From Atopobium sp. UBA1382 (GTDB lineage Bacteria > Actinomycetota > Coriobacteriia > Coriobacteriales > Atopobiaceae): DNA of 64,000 bases. Shown piece by piece: positions 44,205 through 54,041 of this stretch (the stretch's first letter is position 1; every line of letters begins with the position of its first letter). The notes under the pieces are model-generated. The model searched no databases, was not told where the DNA came from, and worked only from the letters and a program-made list of their open reading frames with translations. The DNA is taken from NCBI GenBank assembly GCA_002305805.1, contig DBQY01000009.1, forward strand, positions 84,760-148,759, read 5' to 3'. Both the position numbers and the translations under genes were made by a program.

Positions 44205-44810
44205 TCAGTTCGAGGGCTCGCTCGTCAGGTCATACGGCTCCACGCGGTCGCGCTCGTCGATGGGGCGCAGCACGCGACAGGGCACTCCGGCGGCCACCAC
44301 GCCGGCCGGCACGTCGCGCGTGACCACGCTGCCCGCGCCGATCACGCTGCCGTCGCCGATGGTGACGCCGCCGCAGACGGTCACGTAGGCGCCGAGCCAC
44401 ACGTTCTCGCCCAGCGTGATGGGCGCCGAGGTCTGGATGCCGGCAGCGCGCTGCGCGGGGTCCACCGCATGGCCCGCGCAGGCGAGCACGCACCCCGGCG
44501 CGATGAACGCGCCGGCGCCAATGTGGATGGGCGAGGTGTCCAGGAAGCAGCAGTCGTAGTTCACGACGGCAAGGCCATGGAAGTGCACGTTGAAGCCGTA
44601 GTCGCAGCGAAGGTTGGGCTCGATGAAGACCTGAGGACCGCTCGTCCCGAGGAGGTCGGCGAGTATCGCGGCACGCTCCTCGGCCGCGTCGGGCTCGGTC
44701 CGGTTGTAGCGCGCGCAGAGACGCTTGGCACGCGTCTGCAGGTCGTTCGGCATGTCCGAGAAGCGCGCCACGTAGGGCGCGTCCGAGCGCATGAGGTCGA
44801 GCGCGGTCAC
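44205..44810 (-). CDS. Maltose/galactoside O-acetyltransferase-like hexapeptide protein
   Basis: 201 residues from GTG at 44808-44810 (AGAGGAG upstream). N-terminal Mac domain (APYVARFSDMPNDLQTRAKRLCARYN), then left-handed beta-helix hexapeptide repeats (FIEPNLRCDYGFNVHFHG, IHIGAGAFIAPGCVLACAGHA, ITLGENVWLGAYVTVCGGVTIGDGSVIGAGSVVTRD cut into short turns). Catalytic His is in AGHAVDP. Such enzymes transfer acetyl from acetyl-CoA to the 6-OH of galactosides or maltose, perhaps to detoxify non-metabolised sugars. Length matches Maa/LacA (183-203). Confidence 0.9.
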   Translation of the reverse strand: MTALDLMRSDAPYVARFSDMPNDLQTRAKRLCARYNRTEPDAAEERAAILADLLGTSGPQVFIEPNLRCDYGFNVHFHGLAVVNYDCCFLDTSPIHIGAGAFIAPGCVLACAGHAVDPAQRAAGIQTSAPITLGENVWLGAYVTVCGGVTIGDGSVIGAGSVVTRDVPAGVVAAGVPCRVLRPIDERDRVEPYDLTSEPSN

Positions 44811-44927
44811 GGCAGGCTCCTCTCGGTCACGGGTCGCAGCGTGGTCATTGTACCGCCGGAATCCCGTGCGATGACGGCGTATCATTGACCTGTGGGTTCC
44901 CAGAAAAGACGGAGAGGAAGGCAGACC

Positions 44928-45443
44928 ATGGAGTTCAGTGACGTCATTGCCAAGCGCTACTCGTGCAAGAAGTACGACGAGGCCCGTCAGGTGGAACCCG
45001 AGGCGCTCGAGAAGATCCTCGAGGCGGGACGCCTTGCCCCCACCGCCAAGAACCTGCAGGAGCAGCACGTCTACGTGCTCCAGAGCGCCGAGTCACTCGC
45101 CATCGTGGACGAGCTCACGCCCTGCCGCTACGGGGCGCCCACGGTCCTTGCCGTGGCCTTCGACACCACCAACGTCTACCTCTACCCCGGCGACGCGCGC
45201 GACTCCGGCATCGAGGACGCCGCGATCGTGGCCACGCACATGGTCCTGGCCGCCTGCGACGCAGGCGTCGACAGCTGCTGGCTCAACCGCTTTGACCCGG
45301 ACGTTGCCAAGGAGCGCCTGGGCCTGCCCGAGAACGAGGAGCTCCTCATGCTGCTCGACCTCGGCTACGCCGCCGAGGGCGCAGGTCCGCTCCCCAACCA
45401 CGAGAGTCGCAAGCCGCTCGCGGAGACGGTGACGTACCGGTAG
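44928..45443 (+). CDS. Nitroreductase family FMN oxidoreductase
   Basis: 171 residues from ATG at 44928 behind GAGAGGAAGG. Short nitroreductase fold: FSDVIAKRYSCKKYDEARQVEPEALEKILEAGRLAPTAKN near the N-terminus gives the FMN phosphate contact (R-Y-S) and the APTAKN flavin loop; the C-terminal half has HMVLAACDAGVDSCWLNRFDP. Family members reduce nitro-compounds, quinones or enones with NAD(P)H. Substrate unknown. Convergent with the VWA gene across a GC hairpin at 45443-45470. Confidence 0.88.
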   Translation: MEFSDVIAKRYSCKKYDEARQVEPEALEKILEAGRLAPTAKNLQEQHVYVLQSAESLAIVDELTPCRYGAPTVLAVAFDTTNVYLYPGDARDSGIEDAAIVATHMVLAACDAGVDSCWLNRFDPDVAKERLGLPENEELLMLLDLGYAAEGAGPLPNHESRKPLAETVTYR

Positions 45444-45470
45444 GGCGCGCGACGCGTCCGCCGCGCGCCC
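45443..45470. terminator. Hairpin between convergent nitroreductase and VWA genes
   Basis: GGGCGCGCG (45443-45451) pairs with CGCGCGCCC (45462-45470), loop of 10. It begins at the last base of the nitroreductase stop and could terminate both converging transcripts; no T-run is visible. Confidence 0.45.
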
Positions 45471-45477
45471 CGTCCGC

Positions 45478-46122
45478 CTACCTGCGACGGCTCCGGACGT
45501 CCTCGTCCAGGCCGATGCGCCAGTCGTCGCCCATCGCGGCGCCCGGCGCGCAGGCGCGGACGCTGGCCACCGCCGTCGCCATCGCGTCGTAGAGGACCTC
45601 GGTGCCGTGACCGTCCGCCAGATAGTCCGCGGCGCGCTCACGCGCGATGCCGAGGCTCTCGGCCTCTGCCGCCGCGTCGATGTTGGCCCCGATGAACAGG
45701 AACTCCCACCCCTGCTCGCGGTGCTTCTCGATGAGCCTCTTGACCTGCGGGTACGTGTAGTGGCGGCTCGCGTTCTCCAGCCCGTCCGTAGTTATGACAA
45801 AGAGCACCTTGTCCGCCCGGTACCCCTTGGGCTGCACGCGCTGGACGAGGTCCACGTGCTTGATCGCCCCGCCCACGGCATCGAGCAGCGCCGTGCAGCC
45901 GTAGCAGCGGTAGTCCCGGGACGTGAGCCGCGGGACCTCGCGGATGTCCAGCCGGTCGTGCAGGACGCGCGAGGTGTTGGAGAAGACGATCGTGGAGACC
46001 GTGGCCTCCCCCGGCTCCTCGCGGTTCTTCTCGACCAGGCTGTTGAAGCCCCCGATCGTATCCGCCTCGAGTCCGCTCATCGAACCGCTGGCATCAAGAA
46101 TGAAGACGATTTCCGTACGCAT
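45478..46122 (-). CDS. VWA-domain protein (TerY/YegL type)
   Basis: 214 residues, essentially one von Willebrand A domain. The MIDAS metal site is complete: DASGSMS at residues 10-16, the Thr in YGCTALLDAVGG, and the Asp in FVITTDGLENAS. Resembles TerY/YegL-type intracellular VWA proteins associated with tellurite-resistance-like and phosphorylation or ADP-ribosylation stress modules. It lies 105 bases downstream of the macrodomain-HTH gene on the same strand, so the two may be one unit. Function in this organism unknown. Confidence 0.85.
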   Translation of the reverse strand: MRTEIVFILDASGSMSGLEADTIGGFNSLVEKNREEPGEATVSTIVFSNTSRVLHDRLDIREVPRLTSRDYRCYGCTALLDAVGGAIKHVDLVQRVQPKGYRADKVLFVITTDGLENASRHYTYPQVKRLIEKHREQGWEFLFIGANIDAAAEAESLGIARERAADYLADGHGTEVLYDAMATAVASVRACAPGAAMGDDWRIGLDEDVRSRRR

Positions 46123-46210
46123 TGCTGCCTCCCTCGTTGTGGCCCTGCCTTGAGAGGAAGGTTACGCGGCGTGCGGACGCAAAAGGTAAACTGCCAGGCG
46201 ACATTCGCGC

Positions 46211-47227
46211 CTACGACGCAGAGCCGAGCAATGGCTGGTCGTAGGCAAAGAGCGCCTCGTTCACGGTCATCACGTCATGGACGCCGCGGGAGAGGTAGAA
46301 CTCCACGATCACGTCGAAGCGGCTGCTCCTGGACAGCGTGAGGCCCGCATGGGCGAGGAGCTCCTGCGTCTCTGGCAGCGTGAGGCCCAGCGCCATGGCA
46401 AGCGCCACCGCCGTGGGCTTGGTGGGCCGGTAGTCGGCATGCGAGCGGATCTTGGAGAAGAGCTGCCTGCTGATGTTGGCCCGACGGTACACCTGCGCGT
46501 CCGTGAGGCCGCGCTCGTCAATGAGGGCGAGAAGGGCCTGGGAGAAGGAAGCGTCCAGGTGGGCCAGACAGTCGGCCAGGTCGTCGGGTGCGGCAGCGGC
46601 GGCAGCCGGCGCCGCAGGCACCGGGAAGTCCCCGTCGGGCAGGGAGGCACGCAGGTCCGCCATGCGGTCGCGCCCGTGGGCGAAGGGGCTCGCCGCCACG
46701 TACTCGTCCCCGATGAACGCACGCAGCTCGTCGGCGTCCGCAACGCAGGCGGCGACCACGTCTGAGGAGAAGACGACGAGCGTCACCTCCACGTCGGGGC
46801 AGCGGCCGAGAAACGCGGCGGCCTCGTCGCGCGCCACGTCGAGGGCCTCGCGCACGGGGTAGCCAAAGATTCCGGCGGAGATAAGCGGGAAGGCGACCGA
46901 CGCCGCACCCAAGCGCTCGACCTCGGCAAAGACGCTCCGATAGCAGACGTGGAGCCGGGCTCGCTCCCCATGGGCGCCGCCGCGCCAGATGGGGCCGACG
47001 GCGTGCACGACCCAGCGGCAGGGCAGGTCGAACCCCGGCGTGGTCACGGCGCCGCCCGTGGGGCAGCCGCCGAGCGCACGGCACGCGGCGCTCATCCTCT
47101 CGTGGCCGGCGCCGGCAAAGATTGCCCCGCACACGCCCCCGCCCGCCGCGAGCCTCTCGTTTGCGGCGTTGACCAGCACGTCGGCACGCACGTGCGCGAT
47201 GTCGTCACGAATGATCCCAAACGGCAT
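46211..47227 (-). CDS. Macrodomain protein with C-terminal HTH-like domain
   Basis: 338 residues from ATG at 47225-47227 (GGGGAGG upstream). Residues 1-175 are a macrodomain: VLVNAANERLAAGGGVCGAIF, CPTGGAVTTPGFDLPCRWVVHAVGP and FPLISAGIFGYPVREALDVA hold the ADP-ribose-binding loops. After an Ala/Pro-rich linker, residues about 225-338 form a helical domain with an XRE-like core (LTDAQVYRRANISRQLFSKIRSH, AVALAMALGLTLPETQELL) and a conserved-looking tail (DVMTVNEALFAYDQPLLG). Macrodomains bind or hydrolyse ADP-ribose groups. The fusion to a possible DNA- or protein-binding domain suggests regulation or reversal of ADP-ribosylation. Confidence 0.87.
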   Translation of the reverse strand: MPFGIIRDDIAHVRADVLVNAANERLAAGGGVCGAIFAGAGHERMSAACRALGGCPTGGAVTTPGFDLPCRWVVHAVGPIWRGGAHGERARLHVCYRSVFAEVERLGAASVAFPLISAGIFGYPVREALDVARDEAAAFLGRCPDVEVTLVVFSSDVVAACVADADELRAFIGDEYVAASPFAHGRDRMADLRASLPDGDFPVPAAPAAAAAAPDDLADCLAHLDASFSQALLALIDERGLTDAQVYRRANISRQLFSKIRSHADYRPTKPTAVALAMALGLTLPETQELLAHAGLTLSRSSRFDVIVEFYLSRGVHDVMTVNEALFAYDQPLLGSAS

Positions 47228-47458
47228 GGGAACCTCCCCGGACCGGTTTGGACCCAATCGTACCCGTCCCGGAAGCGGCGGGTCGACGAGACCGCGCCGA
47301 GACGGGAGAAGCGCCCGCTCGCCGACAAAATGCCGAACCGTCTTCTTGGGCCGGACCCTCCACCTGCCCGCGCAGATGCGTGACAGGTAGCGACAGATTG
47401 GTGAAAGGGGCCGGGTGGTAGGCTCTCCGCCACCCGATCAACCGGACAAGGAGGGCAC

Positions 47459-50400
47459 ATGACCCAGCCGAGAGACGTCACATCACCGCGCGGGAGCGCG
47501 AACCGCTTCGCCCGAGAGCGATCACAGCCGCCCCGCAGGACAAGGGGCACCCGCCCGAGGCGCGTCCTGGCCCTGCTGCTTGCGGTTCTTCTCGTCCTGC
47601 AGGGCGCCCTTGCCCTTGGCGGCAGGTCCGCCGACGCTGCCGAGACCCAGGATGGCGACTCCGTCTACCTCACCGTGGGAGACGTCATCTGGTATGGCGG
47701 GAACGACGCCATGGGCACCGCCCGCATGAGCGTCAACGGAGAGGTCGCGTATTGCTCGGACCCCGCGAACGGGACCCCCAAGGCGGGCTACTACACGCGC
47801 GAGCCCGTCCAGACCCATGCCCACGGGACCTCGCAGTGGCCCGTCTCCGCCGTCGAGAAGGTCCTCTTCTACGGATACGGCGGCCCGAGCTTTGACAAGG
47901 ACCTCTGGCGAGCGGGCATCGGGGGCACCGACGCCTACGGGCGCAGCTTCCAGCCCGGCGTCAACTGGGACGGCTCGGAGATCACGGACGACCAGTTCTA
48001 CGTCTACACGCACATCCTTCTCTCCGACCGCGTGACGTGCAACTCCGGCGACGCGCTCATAGGGACCACGGAGGAGTTCAGGGCGTGGTTCTGCTGGAAC
48101 ATGCTCGGCTATACCTACGGGAAGGACGGCTCGCTCGAGAACCCGGCGTCCGTGGGAGCCCAGATAAACAACTTGAGCGTCCCTTCCGGCTTCGAGGCGT
48201 TCCAGCTTGACACCGGTTACAACTCCATGTGGCAGGAGGGCGGTCGTTCCCAGACCATCGTGACCTTTGAGTACAACCCCTTCGTCGAGGTTCGCTTTGA
48301 CAAGGTGTCCGCGGACGCCACGTTCACGAGCGGCAACGAGGAGTATGCCTATGCGGGCGCGACCTACGACATCTACGAGGCGGACGGGGACCGCAAGGTG
48401 ACGACCGTCACCACCGACGAGGGCGGGCACGCGAGCTGCCAGCTCAAGCCCAACACGCGCTACTACGCCGTGGAGGTTGCGGCACCTCAGGGCTTCGTGC
48501 TCGACACGGGACGCGTGGAGTTCTCGACGGGCACGGACGCGTCCACGGTGTCGCTGGCCGACACTCCCGGCACGCTCAGGCTCTCCGTGCAGAAGAAGGA
48601 CGCCGCCACCGGAGGCGAACCTCAGGTCGGAGCCACCCTGGAGGGCGCGGAGTACAAGGTCGTCGACGCCAACGGCAAAGCTCATCTGGGGACAACCGAC
48701 GAAAGTGGGCTGGTGACCTTCGACGGTCTCCCCTTCGGTGTGGTAAGCGTGACGGAGACCAAGGCGCCGGAGGGGTACCGGCTCGACGCCACCAAGCACG
48801 AGTACTACGTGAGCTCCGCGGGAATGCCGGCATCCGGCGTCATCGAGTACGTGCCAACCGACGACTTCGCAGAGAACGTCGTGGCGTTCGACCTCGACCT
48901 CGTGAAGTATCGCGACACGGGATCAGAGGAGTCGGGGCTGCAGGACCCGGCCGAGGGGGTGGAGTTCCAGATCATCTCCGGAACCACGGGAGAGGCCGTG
49001 GGGTCGATCGTCACCGACGAGAACGGGTACGCGACCACGGAGGGAGGCTGGTTCGGCTCCGGGGAGCGCCCCGAGGGCGCAAGCGGGGCGCTGCCCTACG
49101 ACCGAGGCGGGTACGTGATACGGGAGGTCGCGTCGACCACGCCCGAGGGCTGCTCTCCCGCCCCGGACTGGCACGTCACCTCCGACCAGATGGTCGACGG
49201 CGCGACGCTCCACTACATCGTTGACAACGACCTCGTGAGCACCCGCATCCAGGTGGTAAAGGTCGACGCTGCGACCGGTCAGGCCGTGCCGCTGGCGGGC
49301 TTCACGTTCCAGCTGCTCGACGAGGACGGCAACGCGCTTCCCCAGGACGTGTGGTATCCCAACCACGAGCAGCTTACCGAGTTCACCACCGACGAGTCCG
49401 GCTGCGTGACCTTCCCCGGGGAGCTCGCGCCGGGAACCTATCGCATCCGCGAGGTCGCGGCGGCAGCGCCCTACCTCACTGCGGGAGAGGATCTCGTGCT
49501 CACCATCGAGGACACGCCCGAGCTCGCTCCGATAACCGTGGTCAGCTTCTTCGACGACCAGGCAACGGGGTCGGCCAGCATCGTGAAGCGCTGCTCGACC
49601 GGGAGCGTCGAGAGCGACTCGGGCACGCATGACGAGGGGTGCGCACAGACGCTCGCGGGAGCCGAGTTCGACGTCGTGGCGACCCATGACGTGGTGTCAC
49701 CGGACGGCTCCGTGCTCGCCGTGGACGGCGAGGTGGTCAGCCACGTGGTGACGGGAGAGGACGGCACCGCAACGGCAGAGGGCCTCCCCCTCGGAACGGG
49801 GACCGCAACGTACGCCTTCGTGGAGACCAAGCCGGCGGCCGGGCACGCACTCGACGAGACGCCGCACGAGTTCACGCTCTCCTATGTCGACGACCGCACG
49901 CCCGTGGTCACCGCCTCGGCCGAGGCGGTCAACGAGCCCACGACCGTGACGCTCGACAAGACGATCCTCGGCACGGATGCCTCGCTCCCGGGAGCCACGT
50001 TCGCGCTCTGGCGCGAGGGGTCGGAGGACGAGCGGGTCGTCCTCACGACCGACGAGACGGGCACGCTCACCTTCCGCCACCTCGGTGCGGGCACCTATCA
50101 CGTCGCCGAGATGAGCGCTCCCGACGGCTACCTCGTGGACGGGACCACGCACACCTTCACCGTTGACGAGGCGGGTCTCATCGAGGGCTCGAGCCACCTG
50201 GAGCTCTCCGTCGAGGATGACTTCACCAGGACGCTGCTCTCCAAGCGAGACATCACCACCGAGGAGGAGATACCCGGCGCGCACCTCAGCGTGCTCGACG
50301 CGGAGGGCAACGTCGTGGAGCAGTGGGTGTCCGGAGAGGAGCCGCATCTCATCGAGGCGCTTCCCGTGGGCGTCTACACGCTCGTGGAGGAGCTGACGCC

Positions 50401-51343
50401 GCGCACCTACGACGAGGCTACCGCGGTCGAGTTCACGGTATCGCCAACGGGCGAGGTACAGAGCGTGGTCATGTACGACGAGCCCATCACGGTCACGGGC
50501 GAGGTCGACAAGCGCCAGGAGGTCGCCGACCCCACGGGTGGCACCTACGACTACTCCGTCGACTTCAGAAGCACGAGCTCGACGTGGGTGGACGAGTTCA
50601 CCGTGACAGACGAGCTCACGGCGGCGACGGACGGCCTCGCCGAGCTCACCGGCATCACCACGCCCGTCGGGGGCGAGGACTACGACGGCCTTCTCAACGT
50701 GTGGTACCGGACCGACCTCACACCCGCGGACCACGTCGACGGGAGCGGCGCCAACGCCACCCTCTCGGACGGGCACGACAACCCCTGGCTTCTCTCGGAG
50801 GAGAATGCCGGGCAGCTGGGAGACGACGGTCGTGCGCTCTCCTACGAGGGCTGGAGGCTCTGGGCACAGGACCTGAGCGCCACCGAGGCCCGCGAGCTCT
50901 CGGTCGCCGACCTCGACCTCGCGGAGGGCGAGAAGGTCGTGGCGATTCGGCTCGAGTACGGACGAGTAGAGGCCGGGTTCACCACGCGTACCGACGACTG
51001 GGACCGTGCTGGTCTCAAGGACGTCCACGACAACGTTGACGACGTGGCGACCACCCGCGAGGGAGACCAGCTCGACGAGGGCGTCGACCGAGCGCCGCTC
51101 ATCGTCCACATGCGCCTCACCGACGCCTACCGTGGCAATGCGGTGCTCGCCAACGAGGCGCGCGTCGACCTCTATCGCAACGGAGGCGGCGAGGGGCTCG
51201 AGGACCACGACTCCGACCGCGTCGAGCAGACGCCTGGCGGCGGCACGCTCGCCAAGACCGGTGAGGCGGCAGCCCCAATCGCCGGCGTCGCAACCCTCGG
51301 CGTCGCCTCGGTCCTCCTCAGCCTGCGGAGAAAGCGTCGCTGA
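47459..51343 (+). CDS. Large sortase-anchored surface protein with SpaA-type repeats
   Basis: 1294 residues from ATG at 47459 (AAGGAGGG upstream). A 36-residue basic N-region precedes the signal helix (VLALLLAVLLVLQGALALGG), cleaved near ADAAE. Residues about 65-275 resemble a thioester/Cys-rich adhesin head with Cys99. About seven SpaA/prealbumin-like domains follow; their ends read AAPQGF, ETKAPEGY, REVASTTPEG, REVAAAAP, ETKPAAGH, EMSAPDGY and EELTPRTY, with Lys/Glu pairs suited to isopeptide bonds. A final beta domain precedes the sorting signal: LAKTGE at residue 1264, a hydrophobic helix and RRKRR. LAxTG is the form preferred by class E sortases. Likely a host- or cell-binding adhesin or pilus tip. 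No sortase gene is in the window. Confidence 0.92.
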   Translation: MTQPRDVTSPRGSANRFARERSQPPRRTRGTRPRRVLALLLAVLLVLQGALALGGRSADAAETQDGDSVYLTVGDVIWYGGNDAMGTARMSVNGEVAYCSDPANGTPKAGYYTREPVQTHAHGTSQWPVSAVEKVLFYGYGGPSFDKDLWRAGIGGTDAYGRSFQPGVNWDGSEITDDQFYVYTHILLSDRVTCNSGDALIGTTEEFRAWFCWNMLGYTYGKDGSLENPASVGAQINNLSVPSGFEAFQLDTGYNSMWQEGGRSQTIVTFEYNPFVEVRFDKVSADATFTSGNEEYAYAGATYDIYEADGDRKVTTVTTDEGGHASCQLKPNTRYYAVEVAAPQGFVLDTGRVEFSTGTDASTVSLADTPGTLRLSVQKKDAATGGEPQVGATLEGAEYKVVDANGKAHLGTTDESGLVTFDGLPFGVVSVTETKAPEGYRLDATKHEYYVSSAGMPASGVIEYVPTDDFAENVVAFDLDLVKYRDTGSEESGLQDPAEGVEFQIISGTTGEAVGSIVTDENGYATTEGGWFGSGERPEGASGALPYDRGGYVIREVASTTPEGCSPAPDWHVTSDQMVDGATLHYIVDNDLVSTRIQVVKVDAATGQAVPLAGFTFQLLDEDGNALPQDVWYPNHEQLTEFTTDESGCVTFPGELAPGTYRIREVAAAAPYLTAGEDLVLTIEDTPELAPITVVSFFDDQATGSASIVKRCSTGSVESDSGTHDEGCAQTLAGAEFDVVATHDVVSPDGSVLAVDGEVVSHVVTGEDGTATAEGLPLGTGTATYAFVETKPAAGHALDETPHEFTLSYVDDRTPVVTASAEAVNEPTTVTLDKTILGTDASLPGATFALWREGSEDERVVLTTDETGTLTFRHLGAGTYHVAEMSAPDGYLVDGTTHTFTVDEAGLIEGSSHLELSVEDDFTRTLLSKRDITTEEEIPGAHLSVLDAEGNVVEQWVSGEEPHLIEALPVGVYTLVEELTPRTYDEATAVEFTVSPTGEVQSVVMYDEPITVTGEVDKRQEVADPTGGTYDYSVDFRSTSSTWVDEFTVTDELTAATDGLAELTGITTPVGGEDYDGLLNVWYRTDLTPADHVDGSGANATLSDGHDNPWLLSEENAGQLGDDGRALSYEGWRLWAQDLSATEARELSVADLDLAEGEKVVAIRLEYGRVEAGFTTRTDDWDRAGLKDVHDNVDDVATTREGDQLDEGVDRAPLIVHMRLTDAYRGNAVLANEARVDLYRNGGGEGLEDHDSDRVEQTPGGGTLAKTGEAAAPIAGVATLGVASVLLSLRRKRR

Positions 51344-51359
51344 CGATGCGCAAAGAGAC

Positions 51360-51395
51360 GGGGTGGGACGGAGCCGCATGGTTCCGTCCCACCCC
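51360..51395. terminator. Hairpin after the adhesin gene
   Basis: GGGGTGGGACGGAGCC (51360-51375), loop GCAT, GGTTCCGTCCCACCCC (51380-51395): 15 of 16 pairs. Lies between the adhesin stop and the convergent metQ stop, so probably a shared terminator. Confidence 0.65.
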
Positions 51396-51438
51396 ACAAG
51401 GTCCGCTGGGCCGCGCCGGCGGCTGCGGGCTCCCCGTC

Positions 51439-52293
51439 CTAGAACGCCGCCTGGACGGAGTCGCCGAAGGTCTCCTCGAGATAGGCCTTGAAGTCGTCCG
51501 TCGTGAGCGCCGAGACGAGGGTCTTGATGCGCTCGTCATCCTCGAGGTCAGGCGTGGTCACGATGACGTTGGCATACTCGTTGCGGATGACGTCGGAGTC
51601 GGCGCTCTCCTGGGCGACGGCGTCGGCGAGGGTGAGGCCCGCGTCGATGGCGTAGTTGCCGTTGATCACGGAGAAGTCGGCGTCGGCAAGGGTGGACGGC
51701 AGCATCGCCGCCTCCTGCTCGATGAACTCGACGTTGTGCGGGTTGTCCACGATGTCGTTGGGCGTGGCGGTGATGCCGGCGTCCTCGGAGAGCGTGATGA
51801 TGCCCTGCTCCTGGAGCAGCAGCAGCGCACGGCCCTCGTTGGTGGCGTCGTTGGGGATGGTGATCGTGGCGCCGTCGGCGATGGCGGCCAGGTCGTCGGA
51901 CTTGCCGGCGAAGACGCCCATCGGCTCGAAGTGGATCTTGCCCACGCTCACGAGGTCGGTGCCGTTCTCCTCGTTGTAGTTGTTGAGGTAGTTGAGGTGC
52001 TGGAAGTAGTTGCAGTCGACCTCGCCGGAGGTGGTGTCCTGGTTGGGCAGGATGTAGTCGGTGTACTCCTTGACCTCGAGCGTGATGCCCTGCTCGGCAA
52101 GCAGCGGCGCGGCAAAGTCATTCAGGATCTCGGCGTGGGGGCTGGGGCTTGCGGCCACGGTGAGGGTGACCGGGGAATCGACCGCGACGGAGTCACTTGC
52201 GGGGTCGCCGTTACCGCCGCACGCGGAGAGCGCGCCGGTGGCGAGCAGGGCGGTGGCGGAGAGCAGGGTGCGACGGGTGATGTTCTGGGACAT
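51439..52293 (-). CDS. metQ: Methionine ABC transporter substrate-binding lipoprotein
   Basis: 284 residues, NlpA/MetQ family. Signal RRTLLSATALLATG and lipobox LSAC with Cys25. The mature part carries ASPSPHAEILNDFAAPLLAEQGI, YTDYILPNQDTTSGEVDCNYFQHLNYLNNYNEENGTDL and KIHFEPMGVFAGKSDD, and the ending NVIVTTPDLEDDERIK is typical. Captures D- or L-methionine outside the membrane. Third gene of metN-metI-metQ on the minus strand, 55 bases after metI with its own RBS. Confidence 0.94.
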   Translation of the reverse strand: MSQNITRRTLLSATALLATGALSACGGNGDPASDSVAVDSPVTLTVAASPSPHAEILNDFAAPLLAEQGITLEVKEYTDYILPNQDTTSGEVDCNYFQHLNYLNNYNEENGTDLVSVGKIHFEPMGVFAGKSDDLAAIADGATITIPNDATNEGRALLLLQEQGIITLSEDAGITATPNDIVDNPHNVEFIEQEAAMLPSTLADADFSVINGNYAIDAGLTLADAVAQESADSDVIRNEYANVIVTTPDLEDDERIKTLVSALTTDDFKAYLEETFGDSVQAAF

Positions 52294-52348
52294 GGTTCTT
52301 CTCCTTTGGGAGTCGGAAGACGGAGGGGCGCGAGGTTCCTCTCGCCCG

Positions 52349-53024
52349 CTAGCTCTGGGTACGGTGGTCCACGCGACGCGCCGCGAGGTCGCAGACGCTC
52401 TGGATCACCTGGACGATCACGACGAGCACGATCACGGCCACGATCATGACCTCGTCCACGCGGCGATAGTAGCCGTAGCGCACGGCGATGTCGCCCAAGC
52501 CGCCCGCGCCGATGGCGCCCGCCATGGCGGTGTAGCCGAGCACGGCGATGAGCACGACGGCCACGCCGCGCACGATCGAGGGCAGGGCCTCGGGCAGCAG
52601 CGCCGAGAACACGATGCGGGGCACGCTGGCGCCGCAGGCCTCGACGGCCTCCACGCTCTCGCGCGGGACCTCAGCGAGCGACTGCTCGACCATGCGCGCG
52701 ATGAAGGGCGTGGTTGCCAGCACGAGCGGCGGAATGATGCCCGCCAGACCGGACGCCGTGCCCATGACCAGGCGCGTGAACGGGATGATGAACACCATGA
52801 GCACGATGAACGGGAACGAGCGCAGGATGTTGACCACCCAGCCCAGGACGGCGGAGAGCACCGGCATCGGCCGCAGTGACCCGGGCGCCGTGAGGTAGAG
52901 CACCACGCCGAGCGCGAGGCCCAGGACGTAGGAGATGGCCGTGGGCACGAGCACCATCACGATGGTGGAGAGGGTGCCCTCGGCGAGCAGCTCGCCATAC
53001 TCGGCGATAAAGGCGTTCACGACA

Positions 53025-53032
<8 letters not shown>
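52349..53032 (-). CDS. metI: Methionine ABC transporter permease
   Basis: 227 residues from ATG at 53030-53032, which overlaps the end of metN by 8 bases (coupled translation). Five or six membrane helices, MetI family: GTLSTIVMVLVPTAISYVLGLALGV, LRSFPFIVLMVFIIPFTRLVMG, EVPRESVEAVEACGASVPRIVF (EAA loop) and GAIGAGGLGDIAVRYGYYR. The homodimer forms the methionine channel with MetN. Confidence 0.94.
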
Positions 53033-53774
<742 letters not shown>

Positions 53775-53831
53775 GCGCGAGGCTCCGCTCGATGACGTGA
53801 ACTGGGAGGGCCGCCTCCCGCCGGAGACGAC

Positions 53832-53948
53832 CTAGTGAAGGCGCCCGGTCTCCCCGTCCGTGCGACGTGCGCACGACACGGCAGAGTGCCCGGGCTTGGG
53901 CATCTCCATGACCATCATCATCGTGATATGTGCGACAGCGCTCTTCAT
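53832..53948 (-). CDS. Methionine-rich leader peptide of metNIQ (putative attenuator)
   Basis: A 38-codon ORF reads MKSAVAHITMMMVMEMPK... to TAG, with five Met among residues 10-16 and six of the first 16 residues being Met. Its ATG (53946-53948) starts about one base from the transcription start predicted from a -35/-10 pair, so the mRNA would be leaderless, which is common in Actinobacteria. The stop lies 57 bases before metN. Downstream, GGAGAC/GTCTCC and GGGAGG/CCTCCC can form alternative stems before the metN RBS. By analogy with amino-acid leader peptides, ribosome stalling at the Met codons under methionine shortage would change the fold and raise metNIQ expression. No SAM riboswitch or T-box core is visible. 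Confidence 0.65.
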   Translation of the reverse strand: MKSAVAHITMMMVMEMPKPGHSAVSCARRTDGETGRLH

Positions 53949-53955
53949 GCTGGAT

Positions 53956-53984
53956 ACGTTAGCAGCGGTCCCGAGCGCGCGCAA
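53956..53984 (-). promoter_or_regulatory. Promoter of the metNIQ leader
   Basis: On the minus strand, TTGCGC (53984-53979) and TAACGT (53961-53956) are separated by exactly 17 bases. Seven bases (ATCCAGC) then lead to the ATG of the leader ORF, placing the expected transcription start at or next to the A of the start codon. Match to sigma-70-type consensus is 4 of 6 at -35 and 4 of 6 at -10. Confidence 0.6.
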
Positions 53985-54041
53985 GAAGCGTTACATGCGC
54001 GTGACATAGGGTCGCCGCGCCGCAGGAAGGTGGCGGTGACC

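Noticed and set aside
44811..45068. N-terminal extension of the acetyltransferase to 45068
   Set aside because: It overlaps the divergent nitroreductase coding region and has no RBS; GTG at 44810 with AGAGGAG fits the Mac domain start.
53775..54041. SAM riboswitch or T-box upstream of metN
   Set aside because: I could not find the conserved SAM-I core, kink-turn or T-box bulge sequence; the region is mostly taken up by the leader ORF and its promoter.
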